Origin: Rachycentron canadum
Taxonomy: Eukaryota > Chordata > Actinopteri > Carangiformes > Rachycentridae
Assembly: GCA_038496675.1 (NCBI GenBank)
Contig: CM076659.1
Span: 12,622,565-12,686,564 of the forward strand
Length of the DNA: 64,000 bases
Reading direction: 5' to 3'
Shown: piece by piece, positions 24,954-38,750 of the stretch
Position numbering within the stretch: the first letter of the stretch is position 1
Layout of the letters: every line of letters starts with the position of its first letter
The notes under the pieces: generated by a model
Told to the model about the DNA's origin: nothing
Database searches by the model: none
Seen by the model: only the letters and a program-made list of their open reading frames with translations
Program-made: the position numbers and the translations under genes

Positions 24954-26823
24954 GAAAAAAATTTCCCCACACCCCGACTTGCTTCATAGAACAGAGTTAT
25001 GTTTGTTTGCAATGGGCACATGTTATATATGGAGTAAGCACGCACATCAAGTGAGGTGAAGGTATCTCCTATAAGACATAAATGGCTCTTATATTTTTCG
25101 TATTTTTCCGCACTGGCAACGCGATTTATTCTAATCTGATTCTAATCCTATGTGAACTCAAACAATTTTTTTCAATTAAAAAAAAAACTTTACAAACACA
25201 ACAAGGATATGGGAGTGGGGTGTCAAATACACAAACAAAATAGTGCACAACATGAAATTAGAAATCAGAAACCTGGGCTTGAACAGCAAACTGGAAGGAC
25301 CATAGTTTGAGAAGACCAAGAGGGGATGTTATTGTATGCATCCTGCATTAAAGTAAAATTAAAGCCAATTATACAACAGAATCCAGAGTGTGTTATCTTA
25401 CTGATTAGAGTAATCAGTAATTACATACTCTGGCAACATTGCTCATCACTTTCATCTTCAGTGCGCTGGGTGGCCTGAAGAGACTTTCAGTAATAGATCA
25501 TCACTTCACTTGCTGCAATATTAATCTCCAAACCCAGCTAGTCATTTCTATGCAGCATTTTTCATTCTGCAGCCTAAATCTGTTTCAACTCAATGAATTC
25601 ATTGAGGGGAAAAAAAAAAAAAAGGGGGGGGCTCATGGGCGCTAGGGGGATGTTTCATTAACATTCTGGGTTAAAAATAGAGTGAACAGATCTTCCCTTT
25701 CCTGGTGTAGTTCAACATATCTCACCCTCGTCTAATTCTTGCCTTAATTCCTCTTATTCCAACCACCTCTTGTTGGGCGGGTGACGAATGTTGGCATATA
25801 CATCGACTTGTGATGTTTTATCCTACATTATTTCCTCTCCTTTTTGAAATCTGAAGCTCTCCAAATGCATCTTGGAGGAAGATGTTGTCATAATATCTGG
25901 CCTCAAACCTCCTTTGAGATAACCTGCGTAAACTCTCACCTGGCTTGGTAGATGCACCGAGCACTTGTTAGTTGGAGATTATAGTGGTTCTTGTCATGGT
26001 TCAAACCTATGGTCTGCTGCTCCCCTGCTCTGTGTTTAGTATGTTACATGTTTTGCAGTTATTGTGAGCAGCAAAGTGAATGCAACCAGCATTCAAAGAC
26101 AAGGTGAGGACTGGGGTTGTGCTGTTATCAGTGTGGAAAACAGTGATTGATTAATTATGTATGCAGCAGACACTGTGCCCATTATGGCAGTGGTCAATTA
26201 AGTGTCACCTTCTGTGACCCTATCCATATCCACGGAGAATATGGTTGCAGTGGAAAAGCACTACAGATATCCTATTCAAGAAAAGAGCATTCATGCATCT
26301 GGACAAAAAGAAGCAGAATATCATCAATTAGGTCTCTTTGATCTCATGTTCTTACCAAAATCAATATCCACTTTCAGTGCCTGTACCTATATACGGACAA
26401 TGAAATCATCACCATGACTATATCAGCATCATTGGCCGAAAAGTGTATCTGCTTTGCCTCCCAGGACTATTTCCATGTTTACATAGAGTGAGTTATGCTG
26501 CACTACCAGTTTGAGCTAGTGTTGTCTGAGCACTCCATTGGTCACCTCCCTTGGATGTTGTGGGTTAGGTAATGGACAGCAAGTTAACCTTCCTGCACCC
26601 TGGCACAGAACCTTTGACTGCACACAAGAGCGGTTGTCCATGGGCATCACTGAGTTCATGATTGCTGAGTCCAGCTGCTCTGTAATAAAGGGTTCATGTG
26701 CTGCCTTTGCAGTGTTTTTAAAGCATCTCTGGGCACAGAAAAGCCGGTGCCCTCTTGTTTGCCTCAGGGACAGATCGGCTTACGGAAGAGAAGAGCTCAG
26801 ACATTAGTCACTGTTTTCCTGTA

Positions 26824-26824
<1 letters not shown>

Positions 26825-26872
<48 letters not shown>
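26825..26872. repeat. (CA)n microsatellite
   Basis: Uninterrupted CA for 48 bp in the intergenic region. Confidence 0.95.
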
Positions 26873-26873
<1 letters not shown>

Positions 26874-27589
26874 GAAATAGAGAGAAGCATCTTGGGTATA
26901 CCCAGACATATGCTTGCACATCATTATCACCCACGCACACTCTTGCATACAAAGATTTATGTAACTATCCACAAAGCTAAAATCCCTGCAGACACAAATG
27001 TGGTCATGCCAGCAGCCTGTATGGAAACCTTAGAGGGGATTACTGTAAGTGCAATGGTAGGAAGGATATGCTGCTATGTCTCTAGAGAATCGTCTCCCCT
27101 AGGCCCTGAACGTCTTTGATACTACATCTGACTGTGCTCTCGGTGTCTCCGCTGCCATTCCCAGTGAGACTCCACCAGCTGGCCGCCTGCCTGAACCTGT
27201 GGTCCCAGGAGAGGTGGGACAAGCGCTGGGAGAAGGTGAAAGGAGCGAGACATCACGGGAGGAGGACAGAAGAGATCCTATAGCCTGGAGCAATCTATTT
27301 CTGTGCCTCTCCAGTCCCATAAAAAACACTACAGCAAATCCTGCACTTAAGCAGCAGTATCATACGCCGACTTCATATCTCATCGATGTAGTCTCACATT
27401 GTAATATGATATCACATCCAGGGCTGCAGATTGATCACTCGACTCACACTGGAGATGGATAGATGCAGAGCTCAGGAAATTGACTTAGCAAACGCAATAA
27501 TGATACTTCCTTCCTGCCTTCCTGCATTAGCACTGTCAAAAATCAGATAGGTGAGGAGAAAGTGTATTTCACCTTTTTTGTAATATTGC

Positions 27590-28492
27590 TAGGGCTGCAA
27601 CTAATGATTATTTTTTATTATTGATTCATATATAAATTAATCTGTCTGCGAAGATTGAAAAGGCAGTAGGTTACTTAATTAAACTGTAATCATCTGTAAA
27701 GCGACTAAACATGACTTGTTTGTAAAGGTGGGCGCTCACAGTGACAAAGCTACAGAGAGTTACTGCCGAATCTGCAGTTACAATGAGTCCTAAACAGCCT
27801 TTTAGCTTTTAAGAGATTGTTTTTGGTTTTAGAGGCATCAACTTTACCATTTTGGTTCATTCCCACGACTCTCATCAGCATTGTTTCCAGCCACACCAGT
27901 CAGTTTTTAGCTAAATATACCCACTGCAGACTACCTGCCCTGCAACAATCAGCAGACAGTGAAAGTGAGCAACTAGTTGGTGAACATAGTGGAGCGTTTG
28001 GCAGCTAAAGAGCCAGATATTTCCCTCAGTGGCAGATGGAGACCAAAAATATAGAGCTAAAAGGAGGAGCAAATATTGGACTTTGATTCATCAGGTAGAT
28101 ACAAGCATGACTAGAAATGAATGATAATGTTGCTCCACATCAATTGAATGTGTAATTAGACAACTGCCAAGTCCTTCATATCAAGTCAAAAGGAGATACA
28201 GGTTTACAGGTTGTTTACACGGGTCACTGTGGCAAAAGAAAAATGTATTCAGATTAAGTTAACTTTGATTTATGCTGAGTGACTTTGTGCTTTGTACGAC
28301 CAAGATTCTTCACTTCTGAAAGATATAAACAGAACAGAAAAATCCCCCAAGTCTCAGAATGTGAGAAGCTGAAATTAAAAAAAAAAAAAAATATTTTAAT
28401 TGGTATTTTTTTACTGGATGAAGGATCTAAATGATTAATCCATTAATAAAATCATTGCCAGAGCATATTCTGTCCTTGTTTCAGCTCTAAAC
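27590..28492. mobile_element. Bracketed non-autonomous element, family B copy 1
   Basis: The left end TAGGGCTGCAACTAATGATT and the right end TGTTTCAGCTCTAAAC are imperfect inverted copies of each other, as in common teleost non-autonomous elements. The inside holds the family-B phrase GCAACTAGTTGGTGAACATA followed by GGCAGCTAAAGAGCCAGATA (27969-28020). No transposase frame. Confidence 0.6.
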
Positions 28493-28539
28493 ACTTTTTT
28501 AATAGTAAAGTCTAATTATAAGAGAACACGCTAATATGA

Positions 28540-28910
28540 TCAAGACATGACATGACAGTGTCAGTGTGAGAGTGTGAGAAAAGGTGCTAGGTCTGGTGTT
28601 GTGGCGAGAAGAAATGTGCCTGTAAGGTGAACAGAAGGTCGTGGGTCACTGGTTAGAAGTTCACATTCCCGTCAGCTTCCAGGTGTGCTGGGTTAGTGAT
28701 GTTGTTAATGACGATAGCATGTCCAGTGGCCCTGAGAGTTCACAACACCCCCACAACACAAGCAAATGAAGAAATCTGCCAACTGCCCACTGTTTTAACT
28801 AATTTGTTGCATTTGACCAATCCAGATAAAACAAGAACACAAAAAACAATAGGGATCCATCAGCATCTGCTGCTTGGACCCCTAATGATCCTGGGACCGC
28901 TCTAACATGT
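28540..28910 (+). repeat. Possible dispersed repeat fragment
   Basis: AGGGATCCATCAGCATCTGC then TGCTTGGACCCCTAATGATC resembles a frequent teleost repeat. Boundaries unknown. Confidence 0.3.
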
Positions 28911-29219
28911 CACCATATTTTAGCTTTAAAAAGCCATTTTAAGATGAAAAAGTATCAGAGGGTCTGGGTCTGAGGACCACTGGTCGGCCCATTCAGCCAT
29001 CCATCTGTGAATGTGAGCTTGTCTGTATCTTTTATTCTGTATCAGCTGGAATCTATTTTGTTTGCTTTTTTTTTCCTCAAATTATATTTGCTGCATGTTG
29101 CGTTATGCTGCATGTGTTATCAAACTGAAGCTGTGTTCTTTAATTGCTTTGTGGTATTTTTTTTTGCTATGCATTGAACTTTCAGGGTCACTGAGTGGGT
29201 CAATAACCTTGTGACAGAA

Positions 29220-29350
29220 GGCAAGGCAAGGCAATTTTATTTGTATAGCCCACTTTTACAAACAATTTGTCTCAAAGGGCTTTACATAGCATCATAACAA
29301 CATCCTCTGCCCTTAGACCCTCACATCGACTAAGGAAAAACTTTTTCTCA
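29220..29350 (+). repeat. Dispersed repeat (AAGGCAAGGCAATTTTATTTGT type)
   Basis: GGCAAGGCAAGGCAATTTTA, TTTGTATAGCCCACTTTTAC, CAAAGGGCTTTACATAGCAT and CTAAGGAAAAAC are landmarks of a common fish retrotransposon-derived repeat. Confidence 0.6.
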
Positions 29351-32300
29351 GAGTTTCATCTTTTATCCACAAAATGTCAACTGAGAATAACAAGTTATGG
29401 AAATTAGATATTAATCAAATCAAAAAATTAAAGCCAGGGACTTATAGACATTCTTTGTTTTGGTGACGTAAAATGAAGTGACATGAGTTATTGCATTGTT
29501 TTTTGCCTGTTTATCTCTTCTAGTGACGAAGAGTAAATAGCTCTCAAAGTGTTTGCATCTCAAAGAAACAGAGTGGACATTTGGTAACAGGAAAGAGACA
29601 TCACACAAATATTGAAGTTCATTTTTCTTGGGAAAATGGAGTCCGTGCTACTCTGTACTTTCTCACAATTAGTTTCTGCAACTTCAACAATTAGATTATC
29701 TGTAACAGGTCTCTTTTAAAGCTTGCCCCATGCTGTCTGACACTGTACCATCAGGGAGCGGCGGCAGCTGTGATGTCATCGCAGAAAAATTGACTGCTTA
29801 CTTTTTTGTTTCCTGTGTGCATTTATTTTAACCACACTGTGCTATGTTAAGGTTTAAAGGTCAGATTGACAAGTCTTGTTCACGTGGGGAGATCCACTCA
29901 ACAGTAAAGAAGTAGCAGTATGGTGATCTGGTTTTGTTTACCCATTTGACAGACAAATCTGTGGTGCATACACAGATATTTAATATTTAGTCTTTTCCTC
30001 TGGGTTGTTGTTTATCTTGTTCTCAGTTTGGCTCTAGTCTGGTGCCACATTTATATATTAAAAAAAAAAACCCATCTTGCATCATCACATTATTGATAGT
30101 CATCTAGAGTAATGGTCAAAGACCTTTCCTGATTGAGACATGTTACATAAGCGTGGGAGAATCCCTCTTGTCTCCCTGTATGACAGCAAATGGCCATTTT
30201 TCCTCCTCAGCTGGCCGTGCAGCTGCTGCTCTAAAGCAACCACCTAATACGGTGGTAGAGAGGTGGGATCTAATTGATGGTTCTGCGTGAAGTGAAATGA
30301 CCCTGTCGATGACTCTAGCTTTCCTCAAGCCTCTCAGCCTCACACATCACTGTCTCACTCTCTCCATCTCTGCCTCCCTTCCTACGTGTTTGTGTAAGTG
30401 TAAGTGCACGTGTTTGAAAAGGTCATCACCTGTGACACATATGAGGCGAGCAACTGCAAGACAGGACGAGCTGCTGTGACTTTTTCTTGGAACTCCAAAT
30501 GTGATACAAAGCATGTTAGTCTGTCTCCAGATAAGCCTCTTCTTCTTGTGTAATAAGCGGTAAACACACCTGAGCAATGAGTCACATAACTGGAGAGCTG
30601 GGACCTACTAGCGTGCCGTCATCGGGCTGTTTGCAAGGAATGCATTTAATGGAAGCTAGTTGGAGAGAGCACGTTCCTCCCCCAAGTGTAAACCATACCA
30701 TATGGAGGCTATATGTCAGGCTCTAGGCCATTTTCTTTCTTTAGTGGTCAGGAGAAAAATCTTTCACATACAGTGAGTTGAATCTCCTTGTAAGAGCCAT
30801 TGACTTAGGATGTTTTTTTTTTAGCTATTTAATGGTCTTCTCAACCATTTGGTCAAGCACATTTGAGCTGCCATCTTGCTGAAAAATCTGTTGCGCTTCA
30901 CTCAGTAGAAGTATATTAGGCCAAAATAAGCACAGCGGTTTTTAAAATGAGACCTTTTACAGCCACTTCCTTCCAGGAATCAAAACATTTTCAGCTTGTG
31001 GCCCCGTTTGTGGTACTTGGATTAATTATATCTTATTCGTGATTAGTTTTTATTTTTGATTTAGATAAGTTTTGTGGGGCTGAAGAGAATTATATAACTC
31101 AAGTTTTGTTTGACATTTTCATTTAAAACACTGTCTCTGATTTGGCAAAACAGGGTAATATCAGGTCATTCAAATCCAGATCACAGTTACAGTTGTGACC
31201 ATTGACAAATAACAGGTAGATCATTGGTTGCGACTCCTACACCAAGGACATATTTAAATTGTGTTGTAAGGGTATAGGAAATACAATTAAAGAAGACAGG
31301 CCAGCAATGGCTTGTAGAAGACCACATAAACACCACACAGGTGACCAAGTCTGATCTGAATCTACAAAAAGTGAACTGCAAATAGTATGTGTTTTAGTAA
31401 CATTGTTTACGTTTATGTTTTATATGTAATGTTTTATTTCTTGGCATTTATATATTGTAATTAAAAACTAATGCAGACTTTTAAATATCAGCTTTTAGTA
31501 GAAATGGACATCGATATAGCTTGCCAAAGGCTCATAAGTGAAAAAAAAAGTTCATTTATTAGTAGCCAGAGGGCCTGAGAAATTCTGAACAATAATTTTC
31601 CATGGTTTTTTTCTGGGTTCGAAGGTTCTCTTGAAAATGAGATTCTTGTAAGGTTTTTACAAGGCACCTTACTCTTGGTTAGCTTCAGGTGAAAAACTGT
31701 CATGAGATGGGAGAGATGTTTTATGTACCTTAGATTAAAGTTTCATGTAACCAAGGAGGTTTCTTCAGCAGAGGAGAAAATAGCTGCAAGAAGCTGAGGC
31801 AGGACAAATGTTCTCTAAAAGCTGAATGTCAGGAGTTTTGTGGCTAATCTCAACCAAATGAATATTAGACATTGTAAACTTTATTAAAATTGAAACTTTC
31901 TAATGAAAAAGCATCTTCGCAGAGTAGAAATAAGCACTGAAATCAAATGAAACAAATGAAAGAGTGGAATAACAAGAAAACCATAGAATAATTGATACAA
32001 TAATATAAATAAGAATTGCTCATATCTCACCCCTAGTTCATCAGTGGATTAGTTTTCAGTGTTTAGGTTTTATTAATCTAATCCATCTAATCAAATCTAT
32101 CTAATTTATTGTGGGAGGTTTTTCTACAGTTTGTGAATTTTCAGACCAAAGGCTTCATCACAATATGTTCAACAGCGCTATTTATAAAGGATTATCAAAA
32201 TAATTCAGCAATAATACTAAAAGATCAAAGGCTCAAACCACTTCCACATTGATTAATAAAGATATCTCCTCTCTCGTGTAGACGAAGGCGTCATTTGTGA

Positions 32301-32544
32301 GCAAGAGAGGACTGCAGTGCAGGATTATTAAAGATAAAGCTCTGAAACAGTGATTTTCATTTGCTGTATATGAACGAAAAGGAGGTATTTTGACCAATGG
32401 CAGCATCTGAGAAACATCATGCCTACTCAGTGAGTTACAAGGTAGAGTCTATATTACATTAACATTATGTATTATATCATTAGATTACTGGTTGAAATGT
32501 AAACAACATTTACTGCTGATTAAGGTGGAGCTGACTCTTTTCTG

Positions 32545-32640
32545 TTTTGTGTAAGGTTGCAACAAACTTTTTTTTATTGTTGATTAATCAACAGTTTGTT
32601 CTCTTGCTAGATTTTTAAAAATCAGTAAATAATAAACCAG
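32545..32640 (+). repeat. Solo end of a GCTGCAACTAA-type element
   Basis: GTTGCAACAAAC...ATTGTTGATTAATCAACAG resembles the left end of the element at 27590. Decayed. Confidence 0.4.
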
Positions 32641-35600
32641 ATTATTCTCTTTATTGTGATCAAAGACAAGGAAAAGCTGAAAAACCTCAATTTGGCATTT
32701 TTGCATTAGGTATTTAAACCTGTAATAATGCATCATAATCACTGATATGCAAAATCATATAAATAAAGTGTGACTCAAGTGCAAGTCCCTTAAATTTGTA
32801 CAATATACTTTGTCTGGTTAGCTAACAGACAGTGGCATTGAAGTCTTTAGAAGTCTAAAAAAACAACTATTGCACTCCTGAATTCCTCTGGCACATGCCT
32901 ATCTCTGCAGGGTTCCCAGCACACTGAACAAGCTTTACACAACCAGAGGAGGGAAATAATGTAAAGTCAGCCCAAGCGTCTGGAGCCAGCTCTGACAACA
33001 GCTCGTCTTCACTTCAGCATTGCTCATAAAAATCAGTGCAGCTAAAGATAGACACAGGCAGTCAGAGGGACAGCAATAAATCAGTAGGAGACCCCCAGGG
33101 TCCGACAGGAGAGGGTCATCAGATGGTGCAGCTTTGCTTGCTGCCATTATTCTGATCATCTGTCAATGAACTGAACCTCTCTTGTGATGTTTACCATGAC
33201 CTAAAGATCTGGCTGTAGTTTGTTGTTGGAGGCTTTTAAATCTATTACGGTGCTTTAATGTTTTATACGATGACTTGAAGACCCTTAGTTTACTAATAAT
33301 CCAAGCATTAGCTCTTTAGGAGAACCCTCTCCTGCCTGCACAGTTGATTTTGGCTTCATTGCGCCCAAAGGGCCTCCACATTCCCGGCTCAGCTGGACAT
33401 TCAACAGGCCACCACCTGCAGCATGTCAACAAACTACACAGGGCTAACAATCCCCCTCTCACTGTGAAACCATTTACCATCACCCTAACTCCAGGGTGCT
33501 GTAAAAATAGAGTCTGAAAGTACTTACAGGTCTTGTTAGTGAACACTGTCATGTTATAAGTAAAAAATAGAAACAACTGAGGCGGAGAGGAGTAATTAGG
33601 TCGGAAGAAGTTTGACGTGATAAACAGCAACACAAAAGGCAAGAAACAGAGAAGAGATTATACTGATTAAGAGACAAAAGATAGGAGATCCAGAAATGCT
33701 GAGGATATGGTTGATCGAGTTAAAGCTAAAAACAAAAGGCTGATGTCTTTGACTGACATTTGCTCATGGCTGTTCGTGCTCACAGTGGGGGAAGGAGAGA
33801 CTTGTGTCAGCTGTCACTCGTGAGCCTGTGTTGGGAAAACGTGAGAAAAAAATGCCCACAGTCTGTCTCTCAGTCACATCCACATGCTGAGACACCACCA
33901 CCACCTTGATAAAAACCATGCTGGAACATCTTTTGTTTTTCTCCCATGGCTTTGTCTTGTTGTCATTGTTGTCTCACACAGATTGGTGTGAGTCAGTGCG
34001 TGGCCATTAAGAGTTTGAGGGTTTTCCTAAGTCGTCCCGTTGAAAAGATTGAGTGACTGATAAAAGCGGCAACACTCATTTTCTTTGGCAGCTGAATGCA
34101 CCAATCTGCTTTGATGTCTGATTCAAGAAACCATCCTTCAGCTTGAAGAAGTAGGCTCACTGCTTATTACGTGCAAATGCGATTTCCATATTTGCATAAC
34201 AAAGACGAGACTGACTGATATTAGGTGAGATTGAGATCTTATCTGAGGCTCCTCTTGGCTTGTTGCTGATGTACGTTGCGTTGCAGTTGCCTAGTAGCCA
34301 GCAACGCCCTCTTCATTTCTAATTGACATCACATGGCGCCAGAAGAGCTCACCCAGAATAACTGGACAGGCCTCCAGAGGCAACTGCTCACTAATGTAAT
34401 ATGTACGAGCTGAGTGGCCATCTCTTTCATGCCTATCACGGCAGAGTGTCAGTGTGAGAGATATTAACAGAAACTGAGAGACGTTCTTCATAGATGCTTG
34501 GATGAATCGGTGCCTATATTACATAACAGGGTTCCAGTATGTTCACCCTGCATTTCATCATGAGAGACTCTTCTGACTTTGCAAACGCTGTAAAAGTCTG
34601 ACCATATTTTCTAGACGAGAGCACATTACTGTTCACCCCTATGAAAAGAAGAAGAAAAGAAAAAAAACTGGTGGATGATTCAATCTGAAGGAGTACTTCG
34701 AGGAATCTGGTTCAGAGTCAGGCTTTGCTGCTGGGAAACTCTCCAAGTCTCCATGTTTAAGGCATGATTACTCTTCATTTGTGTGTGCTGCAGTAAATCA
34801 GCCATGTGAGTCTCCATTCGAGCAATACTATACTAATTTCTACCATCACTGCGTCGTCAAACGTCTGTATGTATTATTTCTGATAATGCCCATGAACGCC
34901 TTTTCTACTTTTTTTTTTTTTTTTTTTTTTAAATAGAAGAGTAAAAATTAACGTACCTACAGCCAAATAAGTGTGATTGCCTAACACAGTGGACTTGTGG
35001 GAGGATCAGGAACATAAAGCTTCTCAAAAAATACAATAAAGATAAAACAGCGACCGAGCAAGCTTTTACAAGCTCTGTTTTGAGTTTTTAAAATCCCTGA
35101 ATTGAGCAGCTACAGAGCACAGTCCCTCCTCTGAATATCACATTACAGATTCAGACTAAGGCAAAATAACCATGTGTTTTGGTGCTCAACTGAACTACAG
35201 GAACATCTAATGAAGCTGGAAGTGCTCCAGTATTTTGCTCAAGGACATTATGTGCATGGTGAATACTTTCTTGTGTTGACATACTCTATATATGGTTATT
35301 GTTTTGAGTCCGGTCATGTTAGTTCACTAAGTAAAAAAAACTTGAACTACCATGTCACATACAGTGTTATAAGACTTTGTAGAGTCTGCACTTATCCCTT
35401 TTTCCTCATCTGCTGACCACATTTTTGGGTCTTCTTTCACAGTGTCCAAATGCCATCTGAAAGCCAAACAGTCACAATGTCATGATGGATTAAAGGTCGT
35501 TTTTGCTGTCTGAAAAATTATCCATGTGTAGTAGTCAGTCAGACAGCGGGGTTTAACTGAAAGCCTGAAAATACAACGATTGCCAAGAATCATAATCAGA

Positions 35601-36339
35601 GCTGCTCACCATCCCACAGAGAATCATCAGAGGAGCAGAAAATAGGAGGAAGGAGGAGGGAGGCCCGATTTCAGTCGACATTGCTGTTGGCTGCAATGTT
35701 TCAAAATCATTCTGTATTGATTGACTTCCTACTGATGGCCCTTTCAATTCATCCTCAGGTCTGGATTCTGACTCAATACTGGTGGAAGAAGGAAGTTGTC
35801 TGAATTTACACATTAACTTTTCACAGTGGGCTTAAAAAGGAAATTGTAAATTTGTAACCAGCAAGTAATGCTCATGATGTTGCATGAAAAAGGCTGTGCT
35901 GAGTTTACCATAATGCCCGGAGAGCTATGTATTTTAGGGACAAGGTCATGCAGCAAATTATAGCTTCATGTGAGAGGTCAGGTGACAGGACTCAACCCCG
36001 CAGCAGGACACACTGCTGCCATGGTTGCCCTGAGCAACGCACGTACGTGCTGCTGCTACCTGTCATCTCTCCCACCTGAAGCCCAGGACGCTCTGGATCA
36101 TAACATCAAGATACACGGCCTTCTGCCTACTATCAGCCTGCATTGTATTTTTAGGATTGCAATATATCTACTACAATAAAGCTGCTCTAATCAATATTTA
36201 TTAGCTCAACAATGAGTCAAATGACTATGTAATGTGAAAGGGGCATCTGTAGTTGTTTTGCCCATACCACGAAAAATTAAAATTTTTCCTCAGCTGTATT
36301 TTTTAGCTCATTGTTTTGATTTCAGTGCCCCAACGTCAT

Positions 36340-36735
36340 TGGTTTGGTTCCCTCTTGTCCCTGTCATAGCCTTGTTGTTGGCCACAGCAGCCAACACAGC
36401 ATCTATTTTCAGCAGGAAAACTATAAAAAGCCACAGTACACTGCTTGTCCAGGCAGCCACTAGCTGGTGGACATAGTGCTGTATTTAGCAACCAAAGATC
36501 TAGATATTTCCATCAGGAGCTTATAAAGAGCTAAACAGAGCTAATGGAGCATGAATATTTGACTTAAATCCATTGGATGTCCAGAAAAGTGACTCACACT
36601 GTTGCTCTGTGTCTGCCAGATGTGTTAATAGGTGACTGCTAACACGTTCACAATATCAACTTTGTAAGGTGATGATATGTGAGTGTTTACAGCTTGTTTC
36701 ACTGACCTCAAAAAGCCAAACAACATAATTGAAAG
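36340..36735 (+). repeat. Family B dispersed repeat, copy 2
   Basis: Shares CACTAGCTGGTGGACATAGT, ATTTAGCAACCAAAGATCTA and the GTGTTAATAGGTGACTGCTA section with the copies at 27.6 and 38.2 kb. It ends a few bases before the SINE. Boundaries approximate. Confidence 0.6.
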
Positions 36736-36736
36736 C

Positions 36737-36747
36737 AGGTTCAAAGT
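36737..36747 (+). repeat. Left target-site duplication of the SINE
   Basis: AGGTTCAAAGT, identical to 37074-37084. Confidence 0.85.
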
Positions 36748-37073
36748 TGCGGATGACACGGTAGTGCAGTGGTTAGAACTGTCGCCTCATAGCAAGAAGG
36801 GTCTGGTTTCCCAGGCCCGGGGCCTTTCTGTGTGGAGTTTGCATATTCTCTCCCTCCGGGTACTTCAGTTTCCTCCCACAGTCCAAAGACATGCACGTTG
36901 GCGTGAGTGTGAGCATGACTGGTTGTTTGTCTCTGTATGTCTCTGTGTGTTGGCCCTGTGATAGACTGGTGACCTGTCCAGGGTTGTACCCCACCCCCAC
37001 CCAGTGTCAGCTAGGATTGGCTCCAGCCCCCCGCAACCCTGACGGATAAGCTGTATAGATAATGGATGGATGG
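36748..37073 (+). mobile_element. tRNA-derived SINE with 11-bp target-site duplication
   Basis: Head GACACGGTAGTGCAGTGGTT resembles an A-box promoter. The body has the teleost consensus phrases CTTTCTGTGTGGAGTTTGCA, TTTCCTCCCACAGTCCAAAG, ACATGCACGTTGG and GGCTCCAGCCCCC. The tail is (GGAT)n. The element is bounded by perfect direct repeats AGGTTCAAAGT at 36737-36747 and 37074-37084. Confidence 0.85.
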
Positions 37074-37084
37074 AGGTTCAAAGT
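37074..37084 (+). repeat. Right target-site duplication of the SINE
   Basis: AGGTTCAAAGT, identical to 36737-36747. Confidence 0.85.
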
Positions 37085-38242
37085 AAGGCACGGATAGATA
37101 TAGTCACTGAAACAGGAGGACAAATGATATCCATATTACTGCGATCAGTAGATACAGACAGTTAAGCAGTGTGGTCTTTATGCAACCAGGATCTGAAGGG
37201 AGTCAGTTTGCCATCTGCTCAACCGAACATGTTGGCAACATGGCCTATTTCCAAACAATCTAAATAAAAATAAAACAATCAGCAGCCAGAGATAAAAGTG
37301 TCTGTTCAAGGATGATGCATCAAAATTGACCTCCCAGGTAGAGCAGTGAGATGGCTGAGGGTGTCTGTGTTTGTTCAGTCAGCTGTGCCAGCACTGGTGC
37401 TGGTGAACACTCTCGACAGATGGTACAGAAACAGTTTCCATCAGTCATGAGAGTGTCCCCTCAGTTGCTGTGATTTGACTCTTGACTTGTTACATCACGG
37501 TGTGTGGCAGTCTCTGGGATTATTCCAGTGCGGCCAGGGAGCCCGTCCAAGATTGTAGAAGGTAGAGGAAGCAAAGTCACGTAGCGTGTCCCAACTTGAC
37601 AGCACAGTCTGAGGTGGAGTTTGACTTCAAGCCTCACACCTTCTAAGAGCAAGACATGGCCTGGGGGTGACCTCCACCACTGAATATCACCACCTTGTCA
37701 TTCTGGCCTGTTCTGACTGGGTCACCTCTCCAGGGGTAGATGGGCTGAAACTGCAAGACAATTTCAAGTGATCAGGGGTTGAAGGGAGTGTTGGCCCTGC
37801 TGACAGAGCGTGGTGAGATGAGCGAGCTCTGAAGCGAGAATAAACTCAGTGGTTAGTAAGGAGGCGATGACACGGCCACCTCTTTAAGCTCTGGTCATTT
37901 CATGGTTCTTTAGATGTGTGTGAAGCCCTGATGGTGGGGGGGGGCCTTACATCTCACGAACACTGATAATAGCTTGTGAGATCAAATCATTAGAAATGTC
38001 GCTGTCTTCAGCAGTAGCGGCCACATTCATTCTGGGTCTGAAGTGCTTCGTTGATATCTAGTCTCTTGAGAGGAACAAGAAATGAAAATGGCCTCGGCCA
38101 TAATCTGAGACCTTCAACTGTGTCGTGTTGTTTAACTAACTTCGAAAATAGTTAGCAATAAAAGAGATGTTGAAGCTTGCCAATGTTTACCCTATTTGCA
38201 GTCCAAGATTGCAGCAAAGTACACCAATATAGCTGCTGTATG

Positions 38243-38750
38243 CTTAAAGTGGCCATAATATATATTTTTTATAATAACAATAAATCAATTGCCAGTGGGA
38301 AAGAGGTCTGGTAGTGTGGAGAATTGTCATCTGAATCTGTAGTTCCCTTTGGTTTTTGAGAGATTTATTACCCATTTCCAGCCCTTGTTTCAGCAAGTCA
38401 CAGCATTGGAGGCAGCCGCTTTCACTGAAAACACTCCAAAAGCAACCTGCTCAGCAGGACACAAAAGACACACACACAGTTAGCAACTAGCTGGTGAACA
38501 AAGTGGAGGATTTAGCAGCTAAAGAGCCAGGCATTTCCCCAAGCAGTCTTCAGAAACAGATAAAAAACAGAGCTAAAAGAGAGAGAATATTTTATTTACA
38601 TGAACATCATTCTTACTCAACGATGATGGTGCTCAGTAGCTGGTGGATGTGTGAATAAGCAACTGTTTGTTAAAAGGTTTACCATGTAAACCTAGAAGGT
38701 GATCAGGTCAATGTCATGCTCACAAGTTTCTGCTGCCCCCAAGTGGCCAA
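38243..38750 (+). repeat. Family B dispersed repeat, copy 3
   Basis: Contains GTTAGCAACTAGCTGGTGAA, ATTTAGCAGCTAAAGAGCCA and AAAACAGAGCTAAAAGAGAG (38478-38585). It has the longest 5' part, starting near AAAGTGGCCATAATATATAT. Confidence 0.6.
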
